Source: Oxyruncus cristatus (lineage: Eukaryota; Chordata; Aves; Passeriformes; Cotingidae). Taken from it: a stretch of DNA of 64,000 nucleotides. Location of the stretch: the NCBI GenBank assembly GCA_013399855.1, contig VXAY01006170.1, positions 21,214-85,213 on the forward strand, given 5' to 3'. The notes below the pieces were generated by a model, which was not told the origin of the DNA, searched no databases, and saw only the letters and a program-made list of their open reading frames with translations. This document shows positions 59,901 to 64,000 of the stretch, one piece after another; positions within the stretch are counted from its first letter, which is position 1; every line of letters begins with the position of its first letter. Made by a program: the position numbers and the translations under genes.

Positions 59901-62900
59901 AAGCCTCAGCCTTTGGTAGAAGCGAAATGTATAATTTGGAGGATGGAAATAGCCTCTACAAAGCACATGTGGTCGCTGCGTCCTGGTGACCTCTCCCAGC
60001 TTGCACAGGCTGCTCTGCTTTAAACGCGGTTCAGCTACAAAGGCTTCGGTGCCATCAAACAGATGAGGCAGCGGTGGTGACTGAATGAGAGGTAACACTG
60101 GGCCGCTACTGAACAAACTGTGTTTTTGGCCAAGAGAGGCTTGGGAGTGGAGTGCTTCTGGCAGGAGGAGCGTGAGGTGGAGATGAGAACTCAGGTGTGG
60201 AGACTAAAGACACATAAGGTCTCTGGAAGCCACCTTGGCTGGTGGGGCCAGGAGTTCAGAGGCTGGACAGGCTTTTCAATACAGGTCAGTAGTTCAAGGA
60301 CAAGCAGATCTGCAAAGGCTGGAAGTCCCTGCAATTCCTCTCTCTCTCTTCTCAGCACAAACTGAGCTTTTGGGTTTTCCTGTGCCACTCTGGACAGGGT
60401 GTCCTCCAGTAGACATGGCCAAACAGCTCAGGCTGATGTTTCTTTTGCCAAAGGGATTGATGGAAACAGTAGAGAGACCTTCCTTCCCTCCCTCCCAAGC
60501 ACCTTCTATAGGAACCAGGAGAAAGCTCCTCTCCTGGCCCTCCTCACCAGCCCACGCAGGGCATGATGCCCACTCTCCTGGGATCCCATTCCTTGTGAAT
60601 CTACACTGCAGGAACCACCTCTCCCCAGAGAAGCCAGATTGTGGAAGGTACTATTACCCTCAGAGAAGGTTTCATCCTCCTGGATTGCACCAGACAAAGC
60701 AAAGGGGTCAGGGCTGGAGGTTCAGCATCTGTCCATGCTCGGGCAGCCCCAGCACACACAAAGTGACAGAGTAGCCACCACCACTATCACACTGCTCCCT
60801 CCTCTCCGCACCCCCAAGCTCCTGTTGGCATTCCCACCACATGGGCTGTCACAGCTTAGGTAAGTAGGTGTGACTCAACATCACAACTCCCATGAACGAG
60901 GGAAGTACAGCCCCACGGAAGGGATGTTTCAGCAGGGTGAAGCTCCTGCTCTGCCTACCCCAGGCTCTGCCCCCACCCAACACTGGACACAGCCCTCAGT
61001 CCCCCCTGCAGGGAGCCTGGTAGTCTTGTAAAATTACCTATCTTGGCAAATAAAGCAAGGAGTTGAGAAGACAGATTTGTCAGAGTCTGGCCCTCACAGG
61101 CCAGCCAACCAAGCCTTCAGGTGGTAAGGGCAGTCCAAATGGATGTTCAACACCTCCAAAGGTCAAGGTCAGCCCTGACTGACACAGGTAACAGCCCAGA
61201 AATCAAAGTGGGTGCTCAGGGTACTTCCACAACCCATGGTCTTCCTCAGCATGTGCACAAATCCCTGTCCTGGATCTCTGGTACTCCCGCAACTGCCACA
61301 AACCAGGAGTTACTCCCACGCGGGCCAGTACTGCAAGCATTTTTCTTGGGGGTGCTGAGGACACCTACACCTAAGAGCAGAGTGTCACAGTAGGGGACAC
61401 TGAGATTCTCCCAGGCATCCCAACACCAGTGAGTGGCAATCTGTTAGTCCTGTAAGTGACAAATCCTCTTGCAATCCTGCCCTGCTCCAGTGGCATCTGG
61501 TGCTCCCACGGCATTAGGGCTAAGGATGGATGTCTGTGAGCCCAGCTGTGGAACCACCAGAGCAGCCAGGCTGACCTCCCATGTCCCACCTACTCATGCC
61601 CATGGTCTGCCTGCCCATGCCTTGAGCTCACTCTGTGGCTTTCCAGTTGCAAGCCCTGGGATGCTCCAGCAGCTGGGACAGATCCTGCCAAGCAGAGAAT
61701 GGGCAGGGCACCCACCACCACTGCTGCCCCTGTGGCTGGGCACAGCCAGGGGTCTGAGGGCGATGGGCTGAGAGGTTCCATGCCCGTGTGTCAGCACATA
61801 CCAGTGCCTGCTGTGCCAGAGCTCCTGTGCTGGAGCAGGGGCTGTGACACCCAGAAGGCTCACACAGCAGTCAGGGGTTTGCGAGAATCAGACTCAGCAA
61901 GAGCAGCTTTACAGGTGCCTGGCTCTAGCACTTACTCCAGCTCGCTCCACATCTCCAAACCACCCCCCTAAACCCCAGCTGGAGTGCATCTCTCTCCTTT
62001 CTTCCCAACGCAGAGGTCTACTCACTATGCAGTGAGAAGAAGGCATCTCAAACCAGCTCCAGTGCTAGAGGAGCTCCTGGCTTCCTAAAAGGGGGTCACA
62101 GGCAGGGAACGTCAAGGGAGTGGACAGACCAGCCCTGCCTGTACTGCTGCTCCCCCCATCACCAACCACCAGGGCTTTACAGCCGGGCACCAGGAGCACC
62201 ACTCTGGCTATGCAAGGCTCCTTTGCCACCTTCTCACGCCACTTTGCCAGACCAAACAGAGCTCTTGGGAGCCGTGGGCCACGTCCAGCTGAGCCCGCAG
62301 GCACTGATGGTCAGGACGCAGGGAAGAGGGGGTGTCAGGGAGAGGCAGAGGGCTCCCGAGGCGGCCGCGGTTCGTAGAGATCAGCATACAGCCACGGGGG
62401 AAAGGAGAGGGCTGGGCTCAGCCCCACCAAGACCCAGCACCGCAGCCCACAACGCTCCCAAAGTCAGTGGCATGGCCAGCGCTCACTGTTCTCATGGAAA
62501 CCAACAAGCTGAGGGATCAAACGTGCCAGGACAGCAAGGCACAGGCAGCCACAGCCTGAAACCGGCTCACATGAACCCTGCAGCAGCATCCTTGGAGGAC
62601 CCTCCTCTGCCAGAGCCCCAGACCTCAGAGAAGCTCTGGATCTGCCCAAAGCACGGCAGCAGCGCAGACCCTTTGTACGGCACCTCCACCAGCAGCCTCC
62701 CAAGGTCACCCCCGGGGTGACCCACCCCAGTGGTGGGGAGCAGCTGTGGCACCCGGCCAGGCAACCTCCGTCGTGTTTGGGGGTGTTGAGACAAGGGGCA
62801 GCTGACAAGACACGTGGGGGAGGACAAGCTCCACCACCACCTGCCACTGCTCCTCAAGAAGACGAACTGCCATTCCTCCAAGGCAGGAGGTGGCTGTGCC

Positions 62901-64000
62901 GACCCTGACAGCACCTTCCCCCTTGGCATGCCTGGAAGATGCTCTGAGGGATGGAGCCCCTCTTGCTGTGAAGACAGGCTGGGAGAGCTGTGGGTGTTTA
63001 GCCTGGAGAAGAGAAGGCTCCAGGGAGACCTTACAGCTCCTTCCAGTGCCTAAAGGGGTTCCAAGAGAGCTGGAGAGGGACTTGGACAAGGGATGGAGTG
63101 ACAGGACAAGGGTGAATGGATTCCCACTGCCAGAGGGCAGGATTAGACGGGATATTGGGAAGAAATTCTTCCCTGGGAGGGTGATGAGGCCCTGGTACAG
63201 GTTACCTAGAGAAGCTTGGCTGCCCCATCCCTGGAAGTATTCAAGACCAGGTTGAACGGGGGCTCGGAGCAACCTGGACTAGTGGGAGGTGTCCCTGCCC
63301 ATGGCAGTGGGTGGAACGAGATGAGCTTTGAGGTCTCTCGCAATCCAAACCATTCTGTAATTCAAAGACTGACTGGGGTCACCGAGACCGACGGGTCCTT
63401 CCCCCTCAGCATCCCTTCGCTAGGGACACCGAGGTGGCCACCGGCGGGTCCCCGCCGCCTCCACCACCCCATTCCCACGCCGACGTCGAGCCCGGCGGCC
63501 GCACTCACCCAGCATCTGGCTGAAGAGCAGCTGCTCCAGGTCGCCCAGCACCGTCACCACCAGCTCGGGGTCCACCTTCAGGTACGGCTTCTCCTCGGTG
63601 CCCGCCGCCACCGCCGGCCCCTTCCCGCCCAGCAGCTCGTCGTCGCACTTGCCGCCGCCGCCGCCGCCTCCGCCGCCCGCCTCGGGGGCCTTGCTGAGGG
63701 GCTTCACCTCGGCGTAGGGCCCGCGGGGGATGCGGCTCGGCTTCCCGGCGGGGGGCGGCTTGGCGGGGCCGGCGGGGCGCGGCGACAGCAGCGAGTGCTC
63801 NCAGCGAGGCTCGTAGAGCTGCCGCTTCTTCTCGGCGTCGGTGAGGAAGGCGAGGTTGGTGAGCGACTTCTGCTTGCGCAGGTTGGAGCCGGCCGGCAGC
63901 CTCCCCTCCGCGCTGCTCGCCTTGAAGACGCGCAGCTCCGCGCCCCGCGGCCCCGCGGCCGCCGCCGCCTTCGCTCGCTTCGGCATCACCGCGCCGCCGT
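8811..64000 (-). CDS. NAV1: NAV1, neuron navigator 1 (30 coding exons, 5' partial); gene-level entry
   Basis: The whole stretch is the coding span of neuron navigator 1, read right to left. Thirty exons join in phase into 1781 residues from the Met at 63984-63986 to the TGA at 8811-8813. Order in the product: basic N-terminus with an SRIP (SxIP-type, EB-binding) motif at 84-87; long serine-rich region with a second SxIP motif, SGIP at 542-545; coiled coils near 994-1084 and 1195-1300; P-loop GPSGTGKT at 1462-1469 and Walker B core LLDD in the next exon; C-terminus ending LQSTL. There is no calponin-homology domain, as expected for NAV1 but not for NAV2 or NAV3. Family knowledge: navigators track growing microtubule plus ends and act in neurite outgrowth and neuronal migration. 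The frame stays open to the window edge, so the true start probably lies beyond 64000. Confidence 0.96.
9448..9645 (-). CDS. NAV1: NAV1 coding exon 29
   Basis: This 198-base exon encodes [60 protein letters not shown] and LDSDPL, phase 0 at both ends. The acceptor is CCACAG and the donor GTATGC. Confidence 0.97.
9874..9992 (-). CDS. NAV1: NAV1 coding exon 28
   Basis: This 119-base exon encodes [20 protein letters not shown] then [19 protein letters not shown], nearly identical to human. It opens with two bases completing a Gly codon and ends in phase 0. The acceptor is CTGCAG and the donor GTACCC. Confidence 0.96.
10481..10677 (-). CDS. NAV1: NAV1 coding exon 27
   Basis: This 197-base exon encodes [40 protein letters not shown] and [25 protein letters not shown]. 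The acceptor is CCCCAG and the donor GTACGG, a slightly weak site. It forms the helical lid side of the ATPase module; that placement is inference from the order of motifs. Confidence 0.97.
10950..11021 (-). CDS. NAV1: NAV1 coding exon 26
   Basis: This 72-base exon encodes [20 protein letters not shown] then LSF with split codons at both ends. IGTTNQP resembles the sensor-1 strand of AAA ATPases (a polar Asn after the beta strand). The acceptor is CTCAG and the donor GTGGGA. Confidence 0.96.
11200..11354 (-). CDS. NAV1: NAV1 coding exon 25 (Walker B)
   Basis: This 155-base exon encodes [40 protein letters not shown] and [11 protein letters not shown]. The Walker B core LLDD is at 11265-11276, preceded by the hydrophobic strand VPLVI. 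The usual DE pair is DD here; human NAV1 is the same as I recall. The acceptor is TTGCAG and the donor GTGAGA. Confidence 0.97.
11450..11685 (-). CDS. NAV1: NAV1 coding exon 24 (AAA P-loop)
   Basis: This 236-base exon encodes [60 protein letters not shown] and [18 protein letters not shown]. The Walker A motif GPSGTGKT is at 11552-11575 (residues 1462-1469), with the catalytic Lys and Thr intact. The acceptor is CTGTAG and the donor GTGAGG. This is the nucleotide-binding core of the navigator ATPase module. Confidence 0.97.
11784..11943 (-). CDS. NAV1: NAV1 coding exon 23
   Basis: This 160-base exon encodes [40 protein letters not shown] and [13 protein letters not shown]. The acceptor is ACGTAG and the donor GTCAGT. 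It is in the globular region just before the P-loop exon. Human has VNNISVSLKG in place of [10 protein letters not shown]. Confidence 0.94.
12093..12188 (-). CDS. NAV1: NAV1 coding exon 22
   Basis: This 96-base exon encodes [20 protein letters not shown] then [12 protein letters not shown], phase 0 at both ends, with acceptor CCTAG and donor GTAGGA. Human has [11 protein letters not shown] where this copy has [11 protein letters not shown]. Confidence 0.95.
12306..12403 (-). CDS. NAV1: NAV1 coding exon 21
   Basis: This 98-base exon encodes [20 protein letters not shown] then [12 protein letters not shown]. The acceptor is CCCCAG and the donor [21 protein letters not shown] is near-identical to human and starts the compact domain that precedes the AAA module. 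Confidence 0.95.
12618..12792 (-). CDS. NAV1: NAV1 coding exon 20
   Basis: This 175-base exon encodes [20 protein letters not shown], a variable Ser/Thr-rich stretch, then [20 protein letters not shown] and DA. The acceptor is TCACAG and the donor GTAGGG. The first 14 residues end the second coiled coil; the rest is a linker that differs from human mostly in [11 protein letters not shown]. Confidence 0.94.
12932..13094 (-). CDS. NAV1: NAV1 coding exon 19 (second coiled coil)
   Basis: This 163-base exon encodes [40 protein letters not shown] and [14 protein letters not shown]. The acceptor is GCCCAG and the donor GTGAGG. Regular spacing of Leu, Ile and Met residues marks the second coiled coil, directly before the ATPase half of the protein. 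Confidence 0.95.
13181..13377 (-). CDS. NAV1: NAV1 coding exon 18
   Basis: This 197-base exon encodes [60 protein letters not shown] and GIDTA plus two bases. The acceptor is CTGTAG and the donor GTATGT at 13180. After this point the human protein I recall has about ten extra residues (a GPAHPAP-like stretch) that are absent here; the 86-base intron that follows has no obvious room for another exon. Confidence 0.95.
14703..14711 (-). CDS. NAV1: NAV1 coding exon 17 (9-base microexon, VYE)
   Basis: Three codons, Val-Tyr-Glu, sit between a strong acceptor (seven T then CCAG) and a strong donor (GTAAGT), 411 bases downstream of exon 16 and 1325 upstream of exon 18. Human NAV1 reads KKSWVYELRSS as recalled, so the three residues are needed to match. 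The exon is phase 0 on both sides. A TGC triplet lies 26 bases upstream of the exon, within the range reported for neural-microexon regulation by SRRM4; whether it is used is inference. Confidence 0.88.
15123..15244 (-). CDS. NAV1: NAV1 coding exon 16
   Basis: This 122-base exon encodes [40 protein letters not shown]. The acceptor is CCCCAG and the donor GTGGGT. The six-lysine run is conserved with human and gives a strongly basic patch. It ends in phase 0 after Trp, immediately before the 9-base exon 17. Confidence 0.95.
15856..15967 (-). CDS. NAV1: NAV1 coding exon 15 (coiled coil)
   Basis: This 112-base exon encodes [37 protein letters not shown] and one base of the next codon. The acceptor is CCCCAG and the donor GTAAGG at 15855. 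It completes the first coiled coil and changes into a linker. Confidence 0.95.
16128..16211 (-). CDS. NAV1: NAV1 coding exon 14 (coiled coil)
   Basis: This 84-base exon encodes [20 protein letters not shown] then LAETAEEK, phase 0 at both ends, with acceptor TCCCAG and donor GTGGGT. It continues the coiled coil of exon 13. The human peptide differs mainly by SLVN for SLVS. Confidence 0.94.
16405..16482 (-). CDS. NAV1: NAV1 coding exon 13 (coiled-coil start)
   Basis: This 78-base exon encodes [20 protein letters not shown] then SQLSAN, phase 0 at both ends, with acceptor CCACAG and donor GTGAGT. The heptad-like spacing of Leu, Val and Ile residues marks the first coiled coil of the protein. 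Confidence 0.94.
16572..16595 (-). CDS. NAV1: NAV1 coding exon 12 (24-base microexon)
   Basis: The exon is exactly eight codons, AEEKMQSE, with acceptor TGCCAG and donor GTGAGC. The human peptide at this position is AEERMQSE followed by QIRKL. It is in phase 0 on both sides, so inclusion or skipping would add or remove the first turn of the coiled coil starting in exon 13 without changing the frame. Introns on the two sides are 167 and 89 bases. Confidence 0.9.
16763..16815 (-). CDS. NAV1: NAV1 coding exon 11 (53 bases)
   Basis: This exon encodes [17 protein letters not shown] after two bases that complete a Val codon. The acceptor is TTGCAG and the donor GTAAGA. It ends in phase 0, directly before the 24-base exon 12. 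The human sequence is the same peptide as recalled. Confidence 0.92.
17369..17539 (-). CDS. NAV1: NAV1 coding exon 10
   Basis: This 171-base exon encodes [40 protein letters not shown] and [16 protein letters not shown]. The acceptor is TTGCAG and the donor GTGAGA at 17368. RSNSIP and RSGSFRD are RxxS-type contexts that could be kinase sites; that is inference. Flanking introns are 606 and 553 bases. Confidence 0.95.
18146..18294 (-). CDS. NAV1: NAV1 coding exon 9
   Basis: This 149-base exon encodes [20 protein letters not shown], then [20 protein letters not shown] and GKGPLTSI. The acceptor is CCCCAG and the donor GTCAGT at 18145. It is rich in charged residues followed by a Pro-rich tail. 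It matches the human YQLQSQEETKERRHSH segment as recalled. Confidence 0.94.
18459..18500 (-). CDS. NAV1: NAV1 coding exon 8 (42 bases)
   Basis: This short exon encodes [13 protein letters not shown], with one base entering and two leaving, between introns of 203 and 164 bases. The acceptor is CTTCCAG. The donor is GTAAAA, weaker than its neighbours, so it could be skipped; its length is a multiple of three, so skipping would keep the frame. The human counterpart reads [12 protein letters not shown]. Confidence 0.92.
18704..19165 (-). CDS. NAV1: NAV1 coding exon 7
   Basis: This 462-base exon contains [60 protein letters not shown] and a glutamate run of about nine (near 18755-18785) before [11 protein letters not shown]. 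The acceptor is CTCCAG and the donor GTATGG. Human NAV1 has a shorter acidic stretch (EEETEE) at this point by recollection, so the GAG-repeat expansion looks lineage-specific. An Ala/Thr/Pro-rich low-complexity segment precedes it. Confidence 0.95.
19268..19961 (-). CDS. NAV1: NAV1 coding exon 6 (largest exon, SxIP motif)
   Basis: The largest exon, 694 bases, runs from [18 protein letters not shown] to [11 protein letters not shown] with a split final Arg. Landmarks are [64 protein letters not shown] and [23 protein letters not shown] at residues 542-545 (19711-19722) is an SxIP-type EB-binding motif in a basic, Ser/Pro-rich context, the usual setting for plus-end tracking. The acceptor is CACTAG and the donor GTATGG. 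Compared with human as I recall it, the Lys/Ala-rich and Pro-rich stretches near the end vary most. Confidence 0.96.
20292..20589 (-). CDS. NAV1: NAV1 coding exon 5
   Basis: This 298-base exon starts [17 protein letters not shown] and ends with [20 protein letters not shown] and QSTLKVA, clear NAV1 sequence. The acceptor is CCACAG and the donor GTGAGA at 20291. The middle ([20 protein letters not shown] and the following Gly/Glu-rich stretch) is less conserved than the ends. The C-terminal part is basic and Pro/Thr-rich, consistent with the microtubule-binding region of navigators; that assignment is inference from the family. Confidence 0.96.
20794..20932 (-). CDS. NAV1: NAV1 coding exon 4
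   Basis: This 139-base exon encodes [40 protein letters not shown] and RNSAIA. It opens with the C completing a Gly codon and ends in phase 0 with donor GTAGGT. It is the first exon of the densely packed right-to-left cluster and the first after the 10.6-kb third intron. Any product from an internal promoter in intron 3 would have to splice into this acceptor, which demands a two-base overhang from the upstream exon. Confidence 0.96.
21696..21860 (+). mobile_element. CR1 LINE 3' fragment (diverged)
   Basis: Forward CR1 3' end: GTTTGGAGCAACCTGATCTA, GGAAGGTGTCCCTGCCCATG, TTTAAGGTCCCTTCCAACCC and ATGATTCTGTGA. Confidence 0.8.
23090..24060 (-). promoter_or_regulatory. Internal GC-rich island with assembly gap; possible alternative NAV1 promoter
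   Basis: CpG-dense sequence around 23095-23324 runs into 698 N (23325-24022). Such gaps usually mark hard-to-sequence GC-rich DNA. Its location in intron 3 and the phase-compatible candidate exon at 23116-23168 make an internal promoter plausible. Direct proof (transcript ends) is not visible here. Confidence 0.4.
23116..23168 (-). CDS. Candidate alternative first coding exon of NAV1
   Basis: From the ATG at 23166-23168 the minus strand reads [17 protein letters not shown] and then GG before a GTGGGT donor. Those two bases plus the C opening exon 4 give Gly, exactly the phase exon 3 also delivers, so a short NAV1 with a new 17-residue N-terminus would be in frame. The donor is not a perfect consensus, a competing GTAAGA donor lies about 50 bases on in the wrong phase, and I do not recognise the peptide. 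The 5' UTR would lie in or next to the gap. Confidence 0.25.
29160..29480. repeat. Minisatellite, about 17-base units
   Basis: Units of the type GGGGCTGTGCTGGGTGA, with variants GGATGAGGGGCTCTGCT and GGGAGGATGGATGAG, repeat about 18 times. Confidence 0.85.
31544..31909 (-). CDS. NAV1: NAV1 coding exon 3
   Basis: This 366-base exon encodes [20 protein letters not shown] through [39 protein letters not shown] and [17 protein letters not shown], almost identical to human NAV1. The acceptor is TCGCAG and the donor GTAAGT at 31543. It enters with one base completing a Ser codon and leaves with two bases (GG) completed by the C that opens exon 4. The region is rich in Ser and acidic residues and is probably disordered, with many potential phosphorylation sites; that last point is inference. 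Confidence 0.96.
33147..33637 (+). mobile_element. CR1 LINE 3' fragment
   Basis: Forward copy of about 490 bases: GGTTCAGTTCTGGGTCCCTC, AAGATATTGAGGGGCTGGAG, TTTAGGTTGGATACTGGGAA and an end at GATTCCATGATTCT. Confidence 0.9.
35057..35592 (-). mobile_element. CR1 LINE 3' fragment, well preserved
   Basis: Reverse-oriented copy beginning with the CR1 3' tail (ATCATAGAATCATAGAATCA on the plus strand). It continues through GGTTGGAAAGGACCTCTGAG, TTTCTTTCTAATATCCAACC and CCAGAACTGGACACAGCACT. It diverges least from the family among the copies here, so it is probably the youngest. Confidence 0.93.
36044..36146 (-). CDS. NAV1: NAV1 coding exon 2
   Basis: This 103-base exon encodes [20 protein letters not shown], then [13 protein letters not shown], with split codons at both ends (Asp at the start, Ser at the end). 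The acceptor is CCACAG and the donor is GTGAGG. It lies alone between the 27-kb first intron and the 4.1-kb second intron. No open frame over 60 codons marks it; it was found by phase matching and similarity to the human sequence following SQMLD. The helical [14 protein letters not shown] segment is a likely short amphipathic or coiled-coil region. An ATGG microsatellite begins only 30 bases upstream of its acceptor. Confidence 0.93.
36177..36258. repeat. ATGG tetranucleotide microsatellite
   Basis: About 20 GGAT units with two GGAGG interruptions, starting 30 bases from exon 2 on its intron 1 side. Confidence 0.95.
36780..36965. repeat. CA-rich imperfect microsatellite
   Basis: Scattered CACACA and TGTGCACACA runs interspersed with unique bases. 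Confidence 0.7.
37255..37640. repeat. Minisatellite, about 48-base units
   Basis: About eight units containing GGACAGGGGACACTGCTGGC, ACACATCCTGGCTGCAGGGA and ACACAGGG, each with substitutions. Confidence 0.85.
37641..37722. repeat. Tandem repeat, three copies of a 26-base unit
   Basis: CAGCTCCCCACAATGACACA followed by GCCACA repeats three times almost perfectly, adjoining the 48-base minisatellite. Confidence 0.9.
42655..42800. repeat. CCATCCCTATCACTGCCAC-type tandem repeat
   Basis: Short units of 6-25 bases around ATCACTGCCACCATCCCCAT repeat imperfectly. Confidence 0.75.
44055..44420. promoter_or_regulatory. Candidate non-coding regulatory block
   Basis: An AT-richer stretch around a T20 tract carries CCACGGCAAC (44156-44164 region) and GTTGCCATAGAGAT (from 44186), two sites resembling RFX X-box halves in opposite orientation about 25 bases apart. 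Conservation cannot be judged from one sequence, so this is only a candidate. Confidence 0.2.
46596..46900. promoter_or_regulatory. Candidate non-coding regulatory block
   Basis: Contains CTATTGTTG (Sox-like), TAATTTTTAAGGCTGATGAT next to TAATTGATG (homeodomain-like), TTGACAGATGTC (Meis-like) and TGACGTCC (CRE-like near 46847). The block is not repetitive and stands out by composition. The motif calls are by eye. Confidence 0.22.
48424..48543 (+). mobile_element. CR1 LINE 3' end fragment
   Basis: Forward CR1 end: GCTAAGGATTGGACTTGATG, ATCCTTGTGGGTCCCTTT and TTCTGTGGTTCTATG. Confidence 0.8.
50285..50480. promoter_or_regulatory. Candidate AT-rich non-coding block
   Basis: A non-repetitive, markedly AT-rich stretch (TACTTCCATAATTCCACGGT, TAAAATTAGTTGGAATTTTC) in a GC-rich intron, about 150 bases before an A20 tract. 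Function is unknown. Confidence 0.2.
51171..51372 (-). mobile_element. CR1 LINE 3' fragment
   Basis: Reverse copy starting ATCACAGAATGGTTTGGGTT on the plus strand, then GGAAGGGACCTGAAAGACCA and TTTCTTTCTAATATCCCTTC. Confidence 0.9.
55411..55663 (+). mobile_element. CR1 LINE 3' fragment
   Basis: Forward copy: AGGAAGAAATTCTTCCCTGT, CACAGGTTGCCCAGAGAAGC, GGGGCTTGGAGCGACCTGGG and an end near ATGGTTCTGTGA. Confidence 0.88.
57290..57510. repeat. Minisatellite, about 51-base units with CA runs
   Basis: Four to five units of CACCACTGTCACCAGTACCA, GGAACACCAAACACACACAC and AGCCCAGGGA-like sequence. The CA run varies in length between units. Confidence 0.85.
62940..63364 (+). mobile_element. CR1 LINE 3' fragment
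   Basis: Forward copy: TGGAGCCCCTCTTGCTGTGA, GGATATTGGGAAGAAATTCT-like sequence, CTTGGACAAGGGATGGAGTG and an end near CCATTCTGTAATTC. It stops about 145 bases from exon 1. Confidence 0.9.
63415..64000 (-). promoter_or_regulatory. CpG island over NAV1 exon 1
   Basis: Very dense CpG sequence begins right after the CR1 copy and continues to the window edge. It covers the first coding exon and reaches into intron 1. The promoter itself is probably to the right of the window. Confidence 0.7.
63509..64000 (-). CDS. NAV1: NAV1 coding exon 1 (5' partial)
   Basis: The peptide opens MPKRAKAA and continues with [35 protein letters not shown] and [19 protein letters not shown], all strongly like human NAV1 exon 1. 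The exon ends after CAG ATG CTG G with donor GTGAG at 63508, and the split codon becomes Asp with exon 2. The Met at 63984-63986 matches an internal Met of the human protein, which as I recall has about 40 residues upstream; the frame here is open to the edge, so the annotated start may be too short. A nine-glycine run (near 63655-63680) replaces less repetitive sequence. A single N at 63801 falls where some 30 human residues are absent. The SxIP motif SRIP is at 63726-63737. Confidence 0.93.

Larger units (their letters stand above)
36147..63508 (-). other. NAV1: NAV1 intron 1 (27.4 kb)
   Basis: The first intron takes up over 40 percent of the window. I find no recognisable coding exon in it. 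It holds CR1 copies at 48424, 51171, 55411 and 62940, several tandem repeats (36177, 37255, 42655, 57290), homopolymer tracts (44121-44140, 50626-50645), and AT-rich non-repetitive blocks that stand out from the GC-rich background and may be regulatory. Stretches not listed separately (such as 38000-41000, 52400-55400 and 59200-62900) show nothing I can assign. Confidence 0.85.

Noticed and set aside
1..64000. CRISPR arrays, phage, defence systems or bacterial operons
   Set aside because: The window is spliced vertebrate DNA. The regular repeats present are minisatellites without conserved-length spacers.

Overview
This is vertebrate, most likely avian, genomic DNA. It carries many CR1 LINE fragments, some ending in the ATTCTATG-type 3' tail seen in birds and other sauropsids. 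It is GC-rich and compact, as on a bird microchromosome, and its protein-coding content is spliced exons. I see no prokaryotic genes, operons, CRISPR arrays or viral genes. Nearly all long open frames here are chance products of high GC.

One gene dominates: NAV1 (neuron navigator 1), a microtubule plus-end-tracking protein with a C-terminal AAA-type ATPase module. It runs right to left on the minus strand. I placed 30 coding exons, from a first exon that runs off the right edge (63509 to beyond 64000) to the stop codon at 8811-8813. Every junction has GT and AG ends and all phases are compatible. Counted from the Met codon at 63984-63986, the spliced product is 1781 residues. From memory the human protein is about 1877; the difference is at least partly explained by missing N-terminal sequence beyond the window and by a probable collapsed gap in exon 1.

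Layout, left to right: (1) 1-5200, flanking DNA with a GC-rich, probably promoter-associated island around 1100-1950, containing a 195-base gap and a probable non-coding first exon of an unidentified minus-strand gene, then minisatellites and CR1 copies; (2) 5200-8810, the presumed NAV1 3' UTR with a proximal and a distal polyadenylation signal; (3) 8811-20932, 27 tightly packed coding exons (4-30) with introns mostly of 85-610 bases, encoding the serine-rich middle, the coiled coils and the ATPase module, including in-frame exons of 9 and 24 bases; (4) 20933-31543, intron 3, with a GC-rich island interrupted by a 698-base gap that may be an internal promoter; (5) 31544-36146, exons 3 and 2; (6) 36147-63508, a 27-kb intron 1 with CR1 copies, tandem repeats and several AT-rich blocks that look like candidate regulatory elements; (7) 63509-64000, GC-rich first coding exon.

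I found no undescribed multi-gene system. The points most worth a second look are the possible internal alternative first exon at 23116, the 9-base microexon at 14703-14711, the single N at 63801 that probably hides missing coding sequence, the long 3' UTR, and the candidate non-coding elements of intron 1. Comparisons with human NAV1 rest on recall, not on an alignment run here.
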